Below, in pieces: positions 6,608 to 14,320 of a stretch of DNA of 23,732 bases. The stretch covers positions 1 through 23,732 of the forward strand of contig CAKSSH010000024.1 in assembly GCA_934488695.1 (NCBI GenBank), in the 5' to 3' direction. The notes under the pieces are model-generated. The model was not told the DNA's origin and made no database searches. It worked only from the letters and a program-made list of their open reading frames with translations. The DNA comes from an uncultured Oscillospiraceae bacterium. Its GTDB lineage: Bacteria > Bacillota > Clostridia > Oscillospirales > Ruminococcaceae. A program made the translations under genes and the position numbers. The first letter of the stretch is position 1. Each line of letters starts with the position of its first letter.

Positions 6608-7429
6608 TTAGTCAAGCTCCACCTTGGTATAGAGCGGCAGTGCGGCATCCCGAAGCGCTTTTTCTTTCTTCATGCCCTCAATGGTTGAGCTGGAGGTCAG
6701 AAAATCGTCCTGTATCAGACTGTCGCTGTTTTGCTGACGGCGCGGCTCCGCGCTGCGGCTGCGATTGCGGCCGCCCCGGTCTCTGCGCCCGTCCCGACGG
6801 TCCTCCCGCTGCGGGCGCGGCTGATCGCTTGAAATCACCACACGACGATTGGGCTCTTCTCCGACGGAGGCGGACTGTGCATGCTCCACCTGCTGCACCG
6901 TTGCATGAATAATGCGACGCTCATACGGCGCCATCGGCTCCAGCGTAACGCTGCGGCCTGTCCGAACAGCTTGTCCGGCCAGCCGGCGCGCCAAAGCTTC
7001 CAGCGTTTTTTCCCGTTTTTCGCGGTAACCGTTGATGTTCAAGGTCACCCGGCAATACTTGTTTTCGCCGTTGTTGACCACCAGTCCGGCAAGATATTGC
7101 AGCGCATTCAGGGTTTCGCCGCGACGGCCGATAAGGTAGGACGCGTCTTCGCCCGAAACCTCAATACGAAGAACCTGATCCTCCTCGGAAACCGAAACGC
7201 TCACGCCCTGCAGCGGAAAGTGCTCCACCACCGCCTCCATAAACTGTTGCGCCCGTTCTTTGCGCGCATCCGTCAAAATGCGGATAACGGCATCCTGTCT
7301 TGAAAAAAGACCCTTGTGCCCTTCCTCCAGCACCTCATAACGGACCGCGTCCTGCGCAACGCCGAGGTCCTGGGCAGCGGCTTCAATTGCCTGCTCGATT
7401 GTTTTACCACTAAAAGTAAGTTCCTGCAT
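6608..7429 (-). CDS. khpB: RNA-binding protein KhpB (Jag/EloR)
   Basis: KhpB (Jag, EloR) is a cytosolic KH/R3H RNA-binding protein linked to cell elongation and envelope control in Gram-positives, usually paired with KhpA. The product is 273 residues. The Jag-N domain covers roughly 1-50. The KH domain has the GRRG loop at 101-104. The R3H motif RRIIH is at 171-175, followed by EEPNRRVVI. I chose the ATG at 7427-7429, 9 bp after a GAGAGG ribosome site; a TTG three codons up abuts that site and is unlikely. Beyond the usual end near residue 200 there is a 73-residue Arg/Asp/Gln-rich tail ending DAALPLYTKVELD, longer than typical Jag. It lies 73 bp after yidC. Confidence 0.93.
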   Translation of the reverse strand: MQELTFSGKTIEQAIEAAAQDLGVAQDAVRYEVLEEGHKGLFSRQDAVIRILTDARKERAQQFMEAVVEHFPLQGVSVSVSEEDQVLRIEVSGEDASYLIGRRGETLNALQYLAGLVVNNGENKYCRVTLNINGYREKREKTLEALARRLAGQAVRTGRSVTLEPMAPYERRIIHATVQQVEHAQSASVGEEPNRRVVISSDQPRPQREDRRDGRRDRGGRNRSRSAEPRRQQNSDSLIQDDFLTSSSTIEGMKKEKALRDAALPLYTKVELD

Positions 7430-7502
7430 CTTCTTCAACCTCTCTCGCCGACGACTGCCGGCGCGTATTTACAGCCCCTGCTCCGGCAGAGGGCGCTGTT
7501 TC

Positions 7503-8600
7503 CTATTCCGAAAAATCGTCCCCGTATTTTTCCGCGTACCGCCGACGCGCCTGCGCAAGCTTTTCCTTGTCGGACAGCTCCTGCCGCTTCCGGTCCTCCG
7601 CCAGGGCCTTTTTTTCTTCCTCCGAAAGAGTCTCTTCCTCCTGGGAGGCGCCGCCCTGTGCCAGCGCGGCCTCCTGTGCCTGCAGCATTTTGCTCATAAA
7701 GCCGGACTTTTTGCGAGCCTTGCCCGCCGCCCGGTCCTTTTCCATTTGAGCCGCAACCTTTTCCGGCGTGATGATCTTCCGCAAAACAATGCTCTGTACG
7801 CAGGCGACGATATTGGAAATAATCCAATAAAATCCGACGCCGGCCGGCACCACAAAGGAAAAATACGCCGACAACAGCGGCATGCCGAAAACCATGCCGA
7901 ACATACAGCCCTTGCTCTGGGTATTGCTTGCGTCCTGGGTCATCTTCATGGAAATGTAAAAGGACCCCATGGCCGTTATCAGAGAAAAAATCGGAATCAG
8001 CAGCAGGAGATTCCATGCCCAGGTCGGCGTTGCGCCGAGGTCCATCCCGAACAGGTTAAGGTCCAGGCTGCTCATTTTATCGTAAACGCTCTGACCGACT
8101 CCGGCAACCACCTGCTCCCGGTATTTCGGCAGGGCATGCAGCATTTCCAGCTGAATATTCATCGACCGTGCAGAAGAAGCCTCCCAGCCCGCGCCGGTCA
8201 TGATCTCCTGCACCTGCGTGATCAGGCTGCCGGACAGCCGCAAAAGATGGGTCATCGGACGGTAAACCACGTCAATCAATCCGTAAATAACCGGCAGTTG
8301 AATAAACATGGACGAGCAGCCGCCGAACGGATTGTAGCCTTCGCGCTCGTACAGCTTCTGCGTCTCCTGCTGCGCTTTTTGCGGGTTGTTGGCGTACCGT
8401 TTCCGAATTGCGTCCACCTTGGGCTTAAACAGCGCCATATGCGCCGAGTTTTTTTGCTGTTTTATCGCCATCGGCAGCATGGCTGCCCGCGTCACAATCG
8501 TGAAAAAGATCAGGGCGATCGGGTAAATCGGAATGACCTTGTAGGCCAGCCACATGACCCAACCTAACGGATACCCGATGATATGCATAATTTCATTCAT
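7503..8600 (-). CDS. yidC: Membrane protein insertase YidC
   Basis: YidC (SpoIIIJ/OxaA) inserts membrane proteins alone or with SecYEG. The 365-residue protein has the Gram-positive five-helix layout, with hydrophobic segments near 7-35, 100-115, 195-218 and two within 235-275. R38 in TIVTRAAMLP fits the family's groove arginine. The cytosolic loop KPKVDAIRKRYANNPQKAQQE is typical. There is no lipobox near the start, so it is not an obvious lipoprotein like Bacillus SpoIIIJ. A charged Lys/Glu/Arg-rich tail of about 90 residues follows the last helix and could contact ribosomes. The ATG has an AAGGAG site 7 bp upstream. It follows yidD by 12 bp, so they are co-transcribed. Confidence 0.96.
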   Translation of the reverse strand: MNEIMHIIGYPLGWVMWLAYKVIPIYPIALIFFTIVTRAAMLPMAIKQQKNSAHMALFKPKVDAIRKRYANNPQKAQQETQKLYEREGYNPFGGCSSMFIQLPVIYGLIDVVYRPMTHLLRLSGSLITQVQEIMTGAGWEASSARSMNIQLEMLHALPKYREQVVAGVGQSVYDKMSSLDLNLFGMDLGATPTWAWNLLLLIPIFSLITAMGSFYISMKMTQDASNTQSKGCMFGMVFGMPLLSAYFSFVVPAGVGFYWIISNIVACVQSIVLRKIITPEKVAAQMEKDRAAGKARKKSGFMSKMLQAQEAALAQGGASQEEETLSEEEKKALAEDRKRQELSDKEKLAQARRRYAEKYGDDFSE

Positions 8601-8612
8601 AATTTTTCTCCT

Positions 8613-8945
8613 TTATTTTGCCTGCGCGGACGGCGGCAAAACACATTTTTCCCGATCGCACCGGCTGCGATGCTCGCAGCGGTCACACACCGACGGCTCC
8701 TCATATCGTCCGACGCCGCTGCGCAAACAAAAGTGCTCCGGCACCGGGTCATACCCCGGACGACAAAACGGATTGCAGCGCAAAACACGTGCAACCGCCA
8801 TCAGCGAACCGCGCAAAGCGCCGAACCGCTCCACCGCCTGCAGCGCATAGGTCGAACAGGTCGGCCGGAATCGACAGCAGGCCTTTTTGTGCGGGGAAAT
8901 TGCCCGCCGATAAAACCGGATGAGCGCCAAAATCAGCTTTTTCAT
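8613..8945 (-). CDS. yidD: Membrane protein insertion efficiency factor YidD
   Basis: YidD is a small membrane-associated protein that aids YidC-dependent insertion. The core (about residues 1-72) has the family signatures RFYRRAISP, CCRFRPTCS (23-31) and RCNPFCRPGYDPVP (56-69). At 110 residues it is longer than the usual 70-85. The extra C-terminal tail has cysteines at 73, 87, 90, 96 and 101 (CX2CX5CX4C), suggesting a metal-binding or disulfide module; that function is my inference. The ATG overlaps the rnpA stop by 4 bp (ATGA), indicating translational coupling. Confidence 0.95.
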   Translation of the reverse strand: MKKLILALIRFYRRAISPHKKACCRFRPTCSTYALQAVERFGALRGSLMAVARVLRCNPFCRPGYDPVPEHFCLRSGVGRYEEPSVCDRCEHRSRCDREKCVLPPSAQAK

Positions 8946-9331
8946 GAGTTTTTGCCCGTTTTTTCGGGAGTTGTTTCGTTTTTACCCGCTTTTTCATCTG
9001 CCAAAAAGCCGCTGCGCGAAAGCATTTCACACAGCTCCCGACAGGCGCGCGTGCTTTTGATATGCGGCGTTTTTCCCCGTGCCACCAACAGCATTTCACA
9101 GCCCGAAAGACCTTGTGCCGCCGCGGCCCGAGCCGCAACCCGCAGCACACGCTTAGCGCGGTTTCGCTGCACGGCGCCGCCGATTTTTTTGGACACCGTA
9201 AGCCCCAGCGCAATGCCGGGACGCCCGGTGCGCCGAATATAGCAGACAAGGCAGGGCGAAACCAGACAAAGGCCTTTTTTATAAAGCCGCTGAAACCGGG
9301 CGTTTTGCTTGATACTGACAATCGTTTTCAT
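8942..9331 (-). CDS. rnpA: Ribonuclease P protein component RnpA
   Basis: RnpA is the protein subunit of RNase P, which matures tRNA 5' ends together with the RnpB RNA. The 129-residue product has the central RNR motif in QRNRAKR (55-61) and the GLTVSKKIGGAV segment before it. I chose the ATG at 9329-9331 with a GAGG site 6 bp upstream; a longer frame would add 11 residues without family support. The tail after about residue 110 is Lys/Thr-rich. It lies 92 bp after rpmH, with a weak terminator between. Its stop overlaps the yidD start. Confidence 0.95.
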   Translation of the reverse strand: MKTIVSIKQNARFQRLYKKGLCLVSPCLVCYIRRTGRPGIALGLTVSKKIGGAVQRNRAKRVLRVAARAAAAQGLSGCEMLLVARGKTPHIKSTRACRELCEMLSRSGFLADEKAGKNETTPEKTGKNS

Positions 9332-9390
9332 TTTTGTCCTCAAATAACAAAGGCATTTCAACAAACCGGGGTGCCGCTGAAAGAGAAAAA

Positions 9391-9414
9391 GACCACTTAT
9401 AAAAGCAAGTGGCC
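9391..9414 (-). terminator. Weak terminator/attenuator between rpmH and rnpA
   Basis: On the minus strand GGCCACTT pairs with AAGTGGTC (8 bp, one G-U pair) around an 8-nt loop and is followed by TTTTTCTC. It sits 10 bp past the rpmH stop. A leaky terminator here would give more L34 mRNA than RNase P mRNA, as expected from their different cellular amounts. Confidence 0.6.
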
Positions 9415-9423
9415 TTGGCTTTC

Positions 9424-9558
9424 TTAATAGCTCAGACGAGCTCTGCCCTTTGCGCGACGCCGGGCTAAGACTTTACGGCCGTTTTTGGTAGCCATTCTCT
9501 TCATAAAGCCGTGTTCTTTCTTTCTCTGAAGCTTTTTGGGCTGATAAGTTCTCAGCAT
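9424..9558 (-). CDS. rpmH: 50S ribosomal protein L34
   Basis: L34 is a small, very basic protein of the large ribosomal subunit. The 44-residue sequence begins MLRTYQPKKLQRKKEHGF and ends in the usual KGRARLSY, with the family's MKRMATKNGRKVLARRR core between. The ATG has a GGGAGG site 7 bp upstream. It is the first gene of the leftward operon and the marker of the Firmicutes origin arrangement. Confidence 0.97.
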   Translation of the reverse strand: MLRTYQPKKLQRKKEHGFMKRMATKNGRKVLARRRAKGRARLSY

Positions 9559-9644
9559 GGTATTTCCTCCCAATTTTTTCTACGGATCATACTGTTTTAT
9601 GCAGCCGAAAAGGCTGACCGAAAATAATCCTTATGCAATATAGC

Positions 9645-9673
9645 ATTATATCGTAATCGCAAAAGAAAGTCAA
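9645..9673 (-). promoter_or_regulatory. rpmH operon promoter
   Basis: On the minus strand TTGACT (9668-9673, 5/6) and TATAAT (9645-9650, 6/6) are separated by exactly 17 bp. This strong sigma-A promoter would start transcription about 80 bp before rpmH and drive the rpmH-rnpA-yidD-yidC-khpB operon. Confidence 0.88.
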
Positions 9674-9914
9674 TCATTTTTTTGTAAATTTCCTTTTCGT
9701 TTGCCGGGAGGTTTTTTTGAAACCCGCAAGCAAATGGGTCTTTTTTTGTTTCCCTGGAGGTTTTCCACAAGATACGGGAAAGCCCGTGGAGAAAAAATTT
9801 TTGTTTTACAAAAAAGGTTTCCCGTCCATGGGGGCCTTTTGGCTGGTCTTTGACGGTTTAAACAGCTAAAAAACGAAAAAATCCTTCTTATTAGAAATAT
9901 ATCCCCGTTTGGAC
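9674..9914. other. AT-rich rpmH-dnaA intergenic part of oriC
   Basis: No gene is visible in the 9559-10001 gap. Besides the two promoters it contains a DnaA-box-like TTTTCCACA at 9761-9769 (8/9 to TTATCCACA). It also has runs of A and T, and an 8-bp inverted repeat ACGGGAAA (9774-9781) with TTTCCCGT (9818-9825). Strand bias flips here: all genes to the left, down to 434, are minus, and those from dnaA to gyrA are plus. This fits the upstream half of a bipartite origin. Confidence 0.6.
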
Positions 9915-9943
9915 TTGAAATTATCTACAAAAAATGCTATAAT
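9915..9943 (+). promoter_or_regulatory. dnaA promoter with embedded DnaA-box-like site
   Basis: TTGAAA (9915-9920) and TATAAT (9938-9943) are 17 bp apart, and TGC before the -10 gives an extended -10. The spacer contains TTATCTACA (9921-9929), one base from the DnaA box. DnaA bound there would block RNA polymerase, so the sequence suggests autorepression of dnaA. The leader would be about 50 bp. Confidence 0.85.
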
Positions 9944-9970
9944 AAAAATACTTTTAAGGACAAAAAAATC

Positions 9971-9989
9971 GGGTCCGGCATGCGGACCC
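9971..9989 (+). promoter_or_regulatory. Leader hairpin abutting the dnaA ribosome site
   Basis: GGGTCCG (9971-9977) pairs with CGGACCC (9983-9989) around a 5-nt loop. The shine-dalgarno GGAGGG starts at 9991, one base after the stem. This could modulate ribosome access to dnaA. There is no U-run, so it is not a terminator. Confidence 0.55.
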
Positions 9990-10001
9990 CGGAGGGAATT
10001 T

Positions 10002-11393
10002 ATGGATTCGTTCGGAGACGTTTGGCTGCTTGTTTTGCAGCACATTCAAAATGAGTATATTGAAAATCAACGGCTTTCCCGCGTGGCTTATAATCTTTGG
10101 ATTGAGGTGCTGCAGCCGGTCAGTCTGGAGGACGGGGTCGTTACGTTAAGTATTCCGACCGTTTTTCAGAAAAAAACCATCACCGAGCAGTACTCCAAGC
10201 TGCTGCGGGACGCTTTTTATGAGGTTTTGGGCTTTGACGTTACGGTCGAGATCGTCTCGGAGGACGGGCTTACCGAGCCGCCCTCCCGCTACAAGCGTCT
10301 GCCGCCGGCACAGCTGCGTGCCGGAGAGGACAATGAGGATTTCTTTTTAAACGGCGGATACAAGTATACCTTTTCTTCTTTTATTGTCGGCCCGTCCAAC
10401 AAGTTTGCTCATGCGGCCTGCGTTTCGGTTGCCACCAATACCTCGCAGACCTACAATCCTCTTTTTTTGTACGGGGACTCGGGGCTTGGCAAAACGCATC
10501 TGCTTTATGCCATTTTCAACGAAATCAAACGGCGGCGTCCCCGCACGCGGATCATTTATACCAACACCGAGCAATTCGGCGCCGAGCTGATTGAAGCTTT
10601 ACAAAAAAACAAGCAGGATCATTCGTTTACCGATCATATTGCCTCTTTTAAAGAAAAATATCGGTCGGCCGACGTACTGCTGATGGACGATATACAATTC
10701 ATCATCGGCAAACCGCAAACCGAAGAGGAATTTTTTCACACCTTTGATTATTTGTACCGTGCCGGAAAGCAAATCGTCTTTACCTCGGATCGGGCGCCCA
10801 AGGACATGGTTTCGCTGACCGAGCGGGTGCGCAATCGCTTTGAGATGGGTCTGCTTGCGGACATTCAGCCGCCCGACTTTGAAACCCGGATGGCCATTTT
10901 AAAGCGCAAGGCCGAGCTTTTGAACTTTGAAATCCCGGACGAAATCTGTCAATTTATAGCCAATCACCTCAAAAGCAATATCCGGCAGCTGGAGGGCGTT
11001 GTGAAAAAGCTGCAGGCCTATCACCTGTTTGAAGGGCAAGAGCCGTCTCTGGTGCTGGCTCAAAACGCCATTCGGGACGTTATGCAGTCCGACCAGCCGG
11101 TTTCGGTCACGGTGGATCGGGTCATCAGCGAGGTTGGCAAAACGTTTAATATTGACCCCGATGATATCCGTTCCAAAAAACGGAACGCCGAAATCACCGA
11201 GGCGCGGCATATTGCCATGTACATCATGCGGGAAACCACGCAGCTTTCTCAGTCGGCCATCGGCGCGGAATTCAGCGGTCGGGATCATACCACGGTTATT
11301 TTTGCTCTTTCCAAGGTTCGGGACTTGATGCAGGCCGATCCGCATAAAAAACGGCTGATTTCCGATATTATCAATAATATTCGCGGCAGTTAA
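10002..11393 (+). CDS. dnaA: Chromosomal replication initiator protein DnaA
   Basis: DnaA is the AAA+ ATPase that binds DnaA boxes and melts the origin. The 463-residue protein has domain I at the N-terminus (MDSFGDVWLLVLQHIQ), a short linker, and the AAA+ core with Walker A GDSGLGKT from residue 158 and Walker B DD at 229-230. The C-terminal DNA-binding domain has the GRDHTT signature from 426. I chose the ATG at 10002 with a GGAGGG site; a TTG at 9909 would begin inside the promoter. The gene's orientation change against rpmH marks the origin, and its products' target sites flank it. Confidence 0.98.
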   Translation: MDSFGDVWLLVLQHIQNEYIENQRLSRVAYNLWIEVLQPVSLEDGVVTLSIPTVFQKKTITEQYSKLLRDAFYEVLGFDVTVEIVSEDGLTEPPSRYKRLPPAQLRAGEDNEDFFLNGGYKYTFSSFIVGPSNKFAHAACVSVATNTSQTYNPLFLYGDSGLGKTHLLYAIFNEIKRRRPRTRIIYTNTEQFGAELIEALQKNKQDHSFTDHIASFKEKYRSADVLLMDDIQFIIGKPQTEEEFFHTFDYLYRAGKQIVFTSDRAPKDMVSLTERVRNRFEMGLLADIQPPDFETRMAILKRKAELLNFEIPDEICQFIANHLKSNIRQLEGVVKKLQAYHLFEGQEPSLVLAQNAIRDVMQSDQPVSVTVDRVISEVGKTFNIDPDDIRSKKRNAEITEARHIAMYIMRETTQLSQSAIGAEFSGRDHTTVIFALSKVRDLMQADPHKKRLISDIINNIRGS

Positions 11394-11695
11394 CGGCGGT
11401 TTTTCACCTTTTCCACAAGGTTTTCCACAAGGTTGCAAAGGTTTACATAACATTCATGTTTTTCCACAAGTTATTCGTTATTAACCTCCGGTTTTTAACA
11501 CCGCAAAAACGGGCCGTTTTTTTCACCGGAATTTTCAACTTATTCAAAATTTTTAAACCTCGCCGGATGAATAACTTTTTTGCGGTTTTTGGCGGCGCTA
11601 TGCCAAATAAAAAAGTTGTCCACTTTTGCACCCCCTCTATTACTACTAATACTAATATATTAAATACATACACACAAAAGAAAGGACGATCTGCC
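11394..11695. other. oriC unwinding region between dnaA and dnaN
   Basis: This 302-bp gap has no gene. It has three top-strand DnaA-box-like TTTTCCACA sites at 11409-11417, 11421-11429 and 11460-11468, each 8/9 to consensus. Near its end a weaker box TTGTCCACT (11616-11624) is followed by a C-rich block (11631-11635). Then come consecutive triplets CTA TTA CTA CTA ATA CTA ATA (11637-11657) and AT-rich DNA. This order (box, GC block, DnaA-trios) is the unwinding element described for B. subtilis. I see no clear dnaN promoter. Confidence 0.8.
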
Positions 11696-12805
11696 TTGAA
11701 AATAATCTGCGATAAGGAAGAGATGAAAGCGGCAGTCACCCGGGTTATCGGCGCAGTCAGTCAGAAATCGACCATTCCGGCGCTGGAGGGCATTTTGCTC
11801 AAAAGCTTTGGCAATACGCTTTTTTTGGCGGGGTACGATTTGGAAATCGGCATTACCGCGACCATTCCTGCAAAGGTACAGCAAGAGGGAGATATTATTT
11901 TCCCGGCCAAGCTGCTTTTGGAAATGCTGACGAGGATGGACGGGCAAGAGGTTTCCTTTGATGTTGACGACAAATTTATGAGCACCATTCGGAGCGGCAA
12001 AGCCGAGTTCAAGGTCATGGGGATGGACGCGACAGAGTTTCCGGATTTGCCTTCTTTGAGTGTGGACAATCAGTTTACACTGTCTCGCGGAGAGCTGCGG
12101 GAAATGATCAATCAAACCTTTTTTGCCATTGCGCAGACCGAGCAGCGCCCGGTGCACACCGGCTCTAAATTTGATTTAAAGGACGGATATTTTAATCTGG
12201 TCTCGGTAGACGGCTTTCGGCTGGCACATTGCCGGCGGAAGATTGCCGACGAAACGCCGCGCAGCTTTGTGGTTCCCCGCAAGACCTTGAGCGAGCTTTT
12301 GAAAATGCTCGGGGACGAGGAGGATCGGCCGCTGCAGGTAAATCTTTCTAAAAAGCATATTATTTTTGAGCTGGATCAGTATACCGTTATTTCAAGGCTT
12401 TTAGAAGGAGAATTTCTCGATTACGAGCGGGCGGTGCCCAAGACCTGTACAACAACGGCACGGATTTCGCGTCGGCTGTTTATCGAATGCTTTGAGCGCG
12501 TCGCGATTGTGACCGAGGAAAAGCTGATCATTCCGGTCAAGCTGCTGTTTTCGGGACAGTCGGTGCAAATTTCGTGTGTAACGGCCGTCGGCCAAATTAA
12601 AGAAACGCTGCCGGCGCAGATTGAGGGGCCGGAGGTGGAAATCGGCTTTAATAACCGGTATCTGCTGGAGGCACTTAAAAATTGCAAAAACGACGAGGTG
12701 CTCATTTGCCTGAATCGGCCGGAAAATCCGGTCAAGATCATTCCGCCGGACAGTGATGATTATACCTTCTTGGTCTTACCGATGAGGCTGAATAAATATG
12801 AATAA
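11696..12805 (+). CDS. dnaN: DNA polymerase III sliding clamp (beta subunit)
   Basis: DnaN is the ring-shaped beta clamp that tethers polymerase III and many repair proteins to DNA. The product is 369 residues, near the usual size, and starts MKIICDKEEMKAAVTRVIGA. The start is a TTG at 11696-11698, 9 bp after an AAAGGA site; this fixes the N-terminus to the family's pattern. An ATG at 11456 would add 80 residues of oriC DNA and is rejected. The C-terminal VLPMRL segment is typical. Its stop overlaps the yaaA start by 8 bp. Confidence 0.96.
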   Translation: MKIICDKEEMKAAVTRVIGAVSQKSTIPALEGILLKSFGNTLFLAGYDLEIGITATIPAKVQQEGDIIFPAKLLLEMLTRMDGQEVSFDVDDKFMSTIRSGKAEFKVMGMDATEFPDLPSLSVDNQFTLSRGELREMINQTFFAIAQTEQRPVHTGSKFDLKDGYFNLVSVDGFRLAHCRRKIADETPRSFVVPRKTLSELLKMLGDEEDRPLQVNLSKKHIIFELDQYTVISRLLEGEFLDYERAVPKTCTTTARISRRLFIECFERVAIVTEEKLIIPVKLLFSGQSVQISCVTAVGQIKETLPAQIEGPEVEIGFNNRYLLEALKNCKNDEVLICLNRPENPVKIIPPDSDDYTFLVLPMRLNKYE

Positions 12806-13016
12806 AGAAATTGCCATTCGGACCGAAATCATTGAGCTGGACGCCTTTTTGAAGTTTGCCGGCCTTTGTATGACCGGCGGCGAGGCAAAAATCCGGATTC
12901 ACAGCGGAGAAATTTCGGTCAACGGAGCCGTTTGTACTCAGCGAAAAAAGAAGCTGCGCCCCGGGGATCGGGTCACGGTGCAGAAGGACACCTACACCGT
13001 GGTTGGAAAATCATGA
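12798..13016 (+). CDS. yaaA: S4-domain RNA-binding protein YaaA
   Basis: This 72-residue protein is a single S4 domain, with GGEAKIRIHSGEISVNGAV and a basic RKKKLRPGD segment. The B. subtilis counterpart in the same dnaN-recF position is an RNA-binding protein associated with ribosome assembly. The ATG overlaps the end of dnaN by 8 bp and its TGA overlaps the recF start by 4 bp, so all three are coupled. Confidence 0.92.
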   Translation: MNKEIAIRTEIIELDAFLKFAGLCMTGGEAKIRIHSGEISVNGAVCTQRKKKLRPGDRVTVQKDTYTVVGKS

Positions 13017-14104
13017 TTTTAAAAGAACTGGTTGTGCGAAATTTTCGCAATTTAGAAGCGTTGGATTTGTATTTTGACGACAAGCTCAACGTTTTTACCG
13101 GGCAGAATGCCCAAGGAAAAACCAACCTGCTGGAGGCAATTTATTTGCTTTCGGGCAGCCGCAGCTTTCGCGGCGGAAGTGACGCGGACCTTATCTGCTT
13201 TGATTTTCCGGGTTTTTTCCTTTCCGGGGAGTTTGAGCAGGAGGAAAAAACAAACCTGCGGCTTGCCTGCTTTTGGGAGGGCACGCAGCTGCGGAAAAAA
13301 GCCGTGCGGGACGGAAAGGCTTTTCGTTCCTCGCGGGCGCTTTTGGGCATTGTCCCGATGACGGTTTTTTCGCCCGACGATTTAGACCTCATTAAGGCCG
13401 GGCCGGCCGGGCGGCGGGATTATTGCGATGTGCTTTTGTCTGCACTCTTCCCGTCCTATGCCGCCACGCTGAATCGGTACCAACGCATTGTTTCCCAAAA
13501 AAACCGGCTGCTGCGGGACGGGCACGTCGGAGAGGTGGACATTTTCAACATTCAGCAGGCGCGGTTTGGCGCCAGCGTTACCCAAAGCCGGCGGCTTCTT
13601 TTGGAACGGCTGCTGCCGTTTGCCCGGCAAAGCTTTTATGAGATGGCCGGACAGACCGAACAGCTGGATATTCGGTATCATTCGACGGTTACGGAGCATT
13701 TTTCCGATGAAAAACAGCTGTTTTCTGTTTTTTTGAAAAAGCTGTCGGAAAATCATCAAAAGGAGGCGCTTGCCGGCGCCAGCCTTTATGGACCGCACCG
13801 AGACGATTTGGAAATCACCGTCAACGGAAAACCGGCGCGCGCGTTTGCCTCTCAGGGGCAGCAGCGCAGCGCGGTGTTGGCGCTGCTTTTGGCGCGGACC
13901 GCGCTTTTGCACCGGCACACCGGGCGCGCGCCGCTTGTTTTGCTCGACGATGTGATGAGTGAGCTGGACGAGCGGCGGCAGCAGTACCTGTTGGAGCATA
14001 TTGACGCATTTCAGGTTTTTATCACCTGCTGTCAAGACTCTTTCGGCCTGCACGGCCGCGGCAGCCGTTTTGTTGTAAAAAACGGACAGGTTTTCCCGGC
14101 CTGA
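13013..14104 (+). CDS. recF: DNA replication and repair protein RecF
   Basis: RecF is an SMC-like ABC ATPase that helps load RecA at single-strand gaps with RecO and RecR. The 363-residue protein has the N-terminal RNFRNL motif and Walker A GQNAQGKT (30-37). It also has the ABC signature region ASQGQQRSAVLALLLA and Walker B LVLLDDVMSELD near the C-terminus. I chose the ATG at 13013, which overlaps the yaaA stop as ATGA and gives the family-standard N-terminus. A longer frame starting in yaaA is a shadow. From 14105 to 14320 I see only GC-rich noncoding DNA. Confidence 0.97.
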   Translation: MILKELVVRNFRNLEALDLYFDDKLNVFTGQNAQGKTNLLEAIYLLSGSRSFRGGSDADLICFDFPGFFLSGEFEQEEKTNLRLACFWEGTQLRKKAVRDGKAFRSSRALLGIVPMTVFSPDDLDLIKAGPAGRRDYCDVLLSALFPSYAATLNRYQRIVSQKNRLLRDGHVGEVDIFNIQQARFGASVTQSRRLLLERLLPFARQSFYEMAGQTEQLDIRYHSTVTEHFSDEKQLFSVFLKKLSENHQKEALAGASLYGPHRDDLEITVNGKPARAFASQGQQRSAVLALLLARTALLHRHTGRAPLVLLDDVMSELDERRQQYLLEHIDAFQVFITCCQDSFGLHGRGSRFVVKNGQVFPA

Positions 14105-14320
14105 CGGAAAAAAAGCCCGGCCGGCGGAAAGCAGTCCCCCGGCGGGGGGGCGGCAAAAAAAGCGGCGGCGCCGAGAGCGGCAAAGCCCGGAAAGCTTCGG
14201 CAAAAAATTTTGAAGATGCTTTCGGACAAAGCCCTGCAGGAATTTTTAAAGACAGGGGGCTTTTCGGCCAAAACGGTGCCGGGGAAAAATTTGCAAAAAC
14301 AAAACCAAAGGGGCGTATTT

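Noticed and set aside
11456..11695. Upstream ATG extending dnaN by 80 residues
   Set aside because: The extension translates DnaA boxes and the unwinding element; the TTG at 11696 has a ribosome site and gives the normal N-terminus.
14136..14148. CCCCC-GGC-GGGGG hairpin after recF
   Set aside because: No U-tract follows on either strand, and the stem is short, so it is not supported as a terminator.
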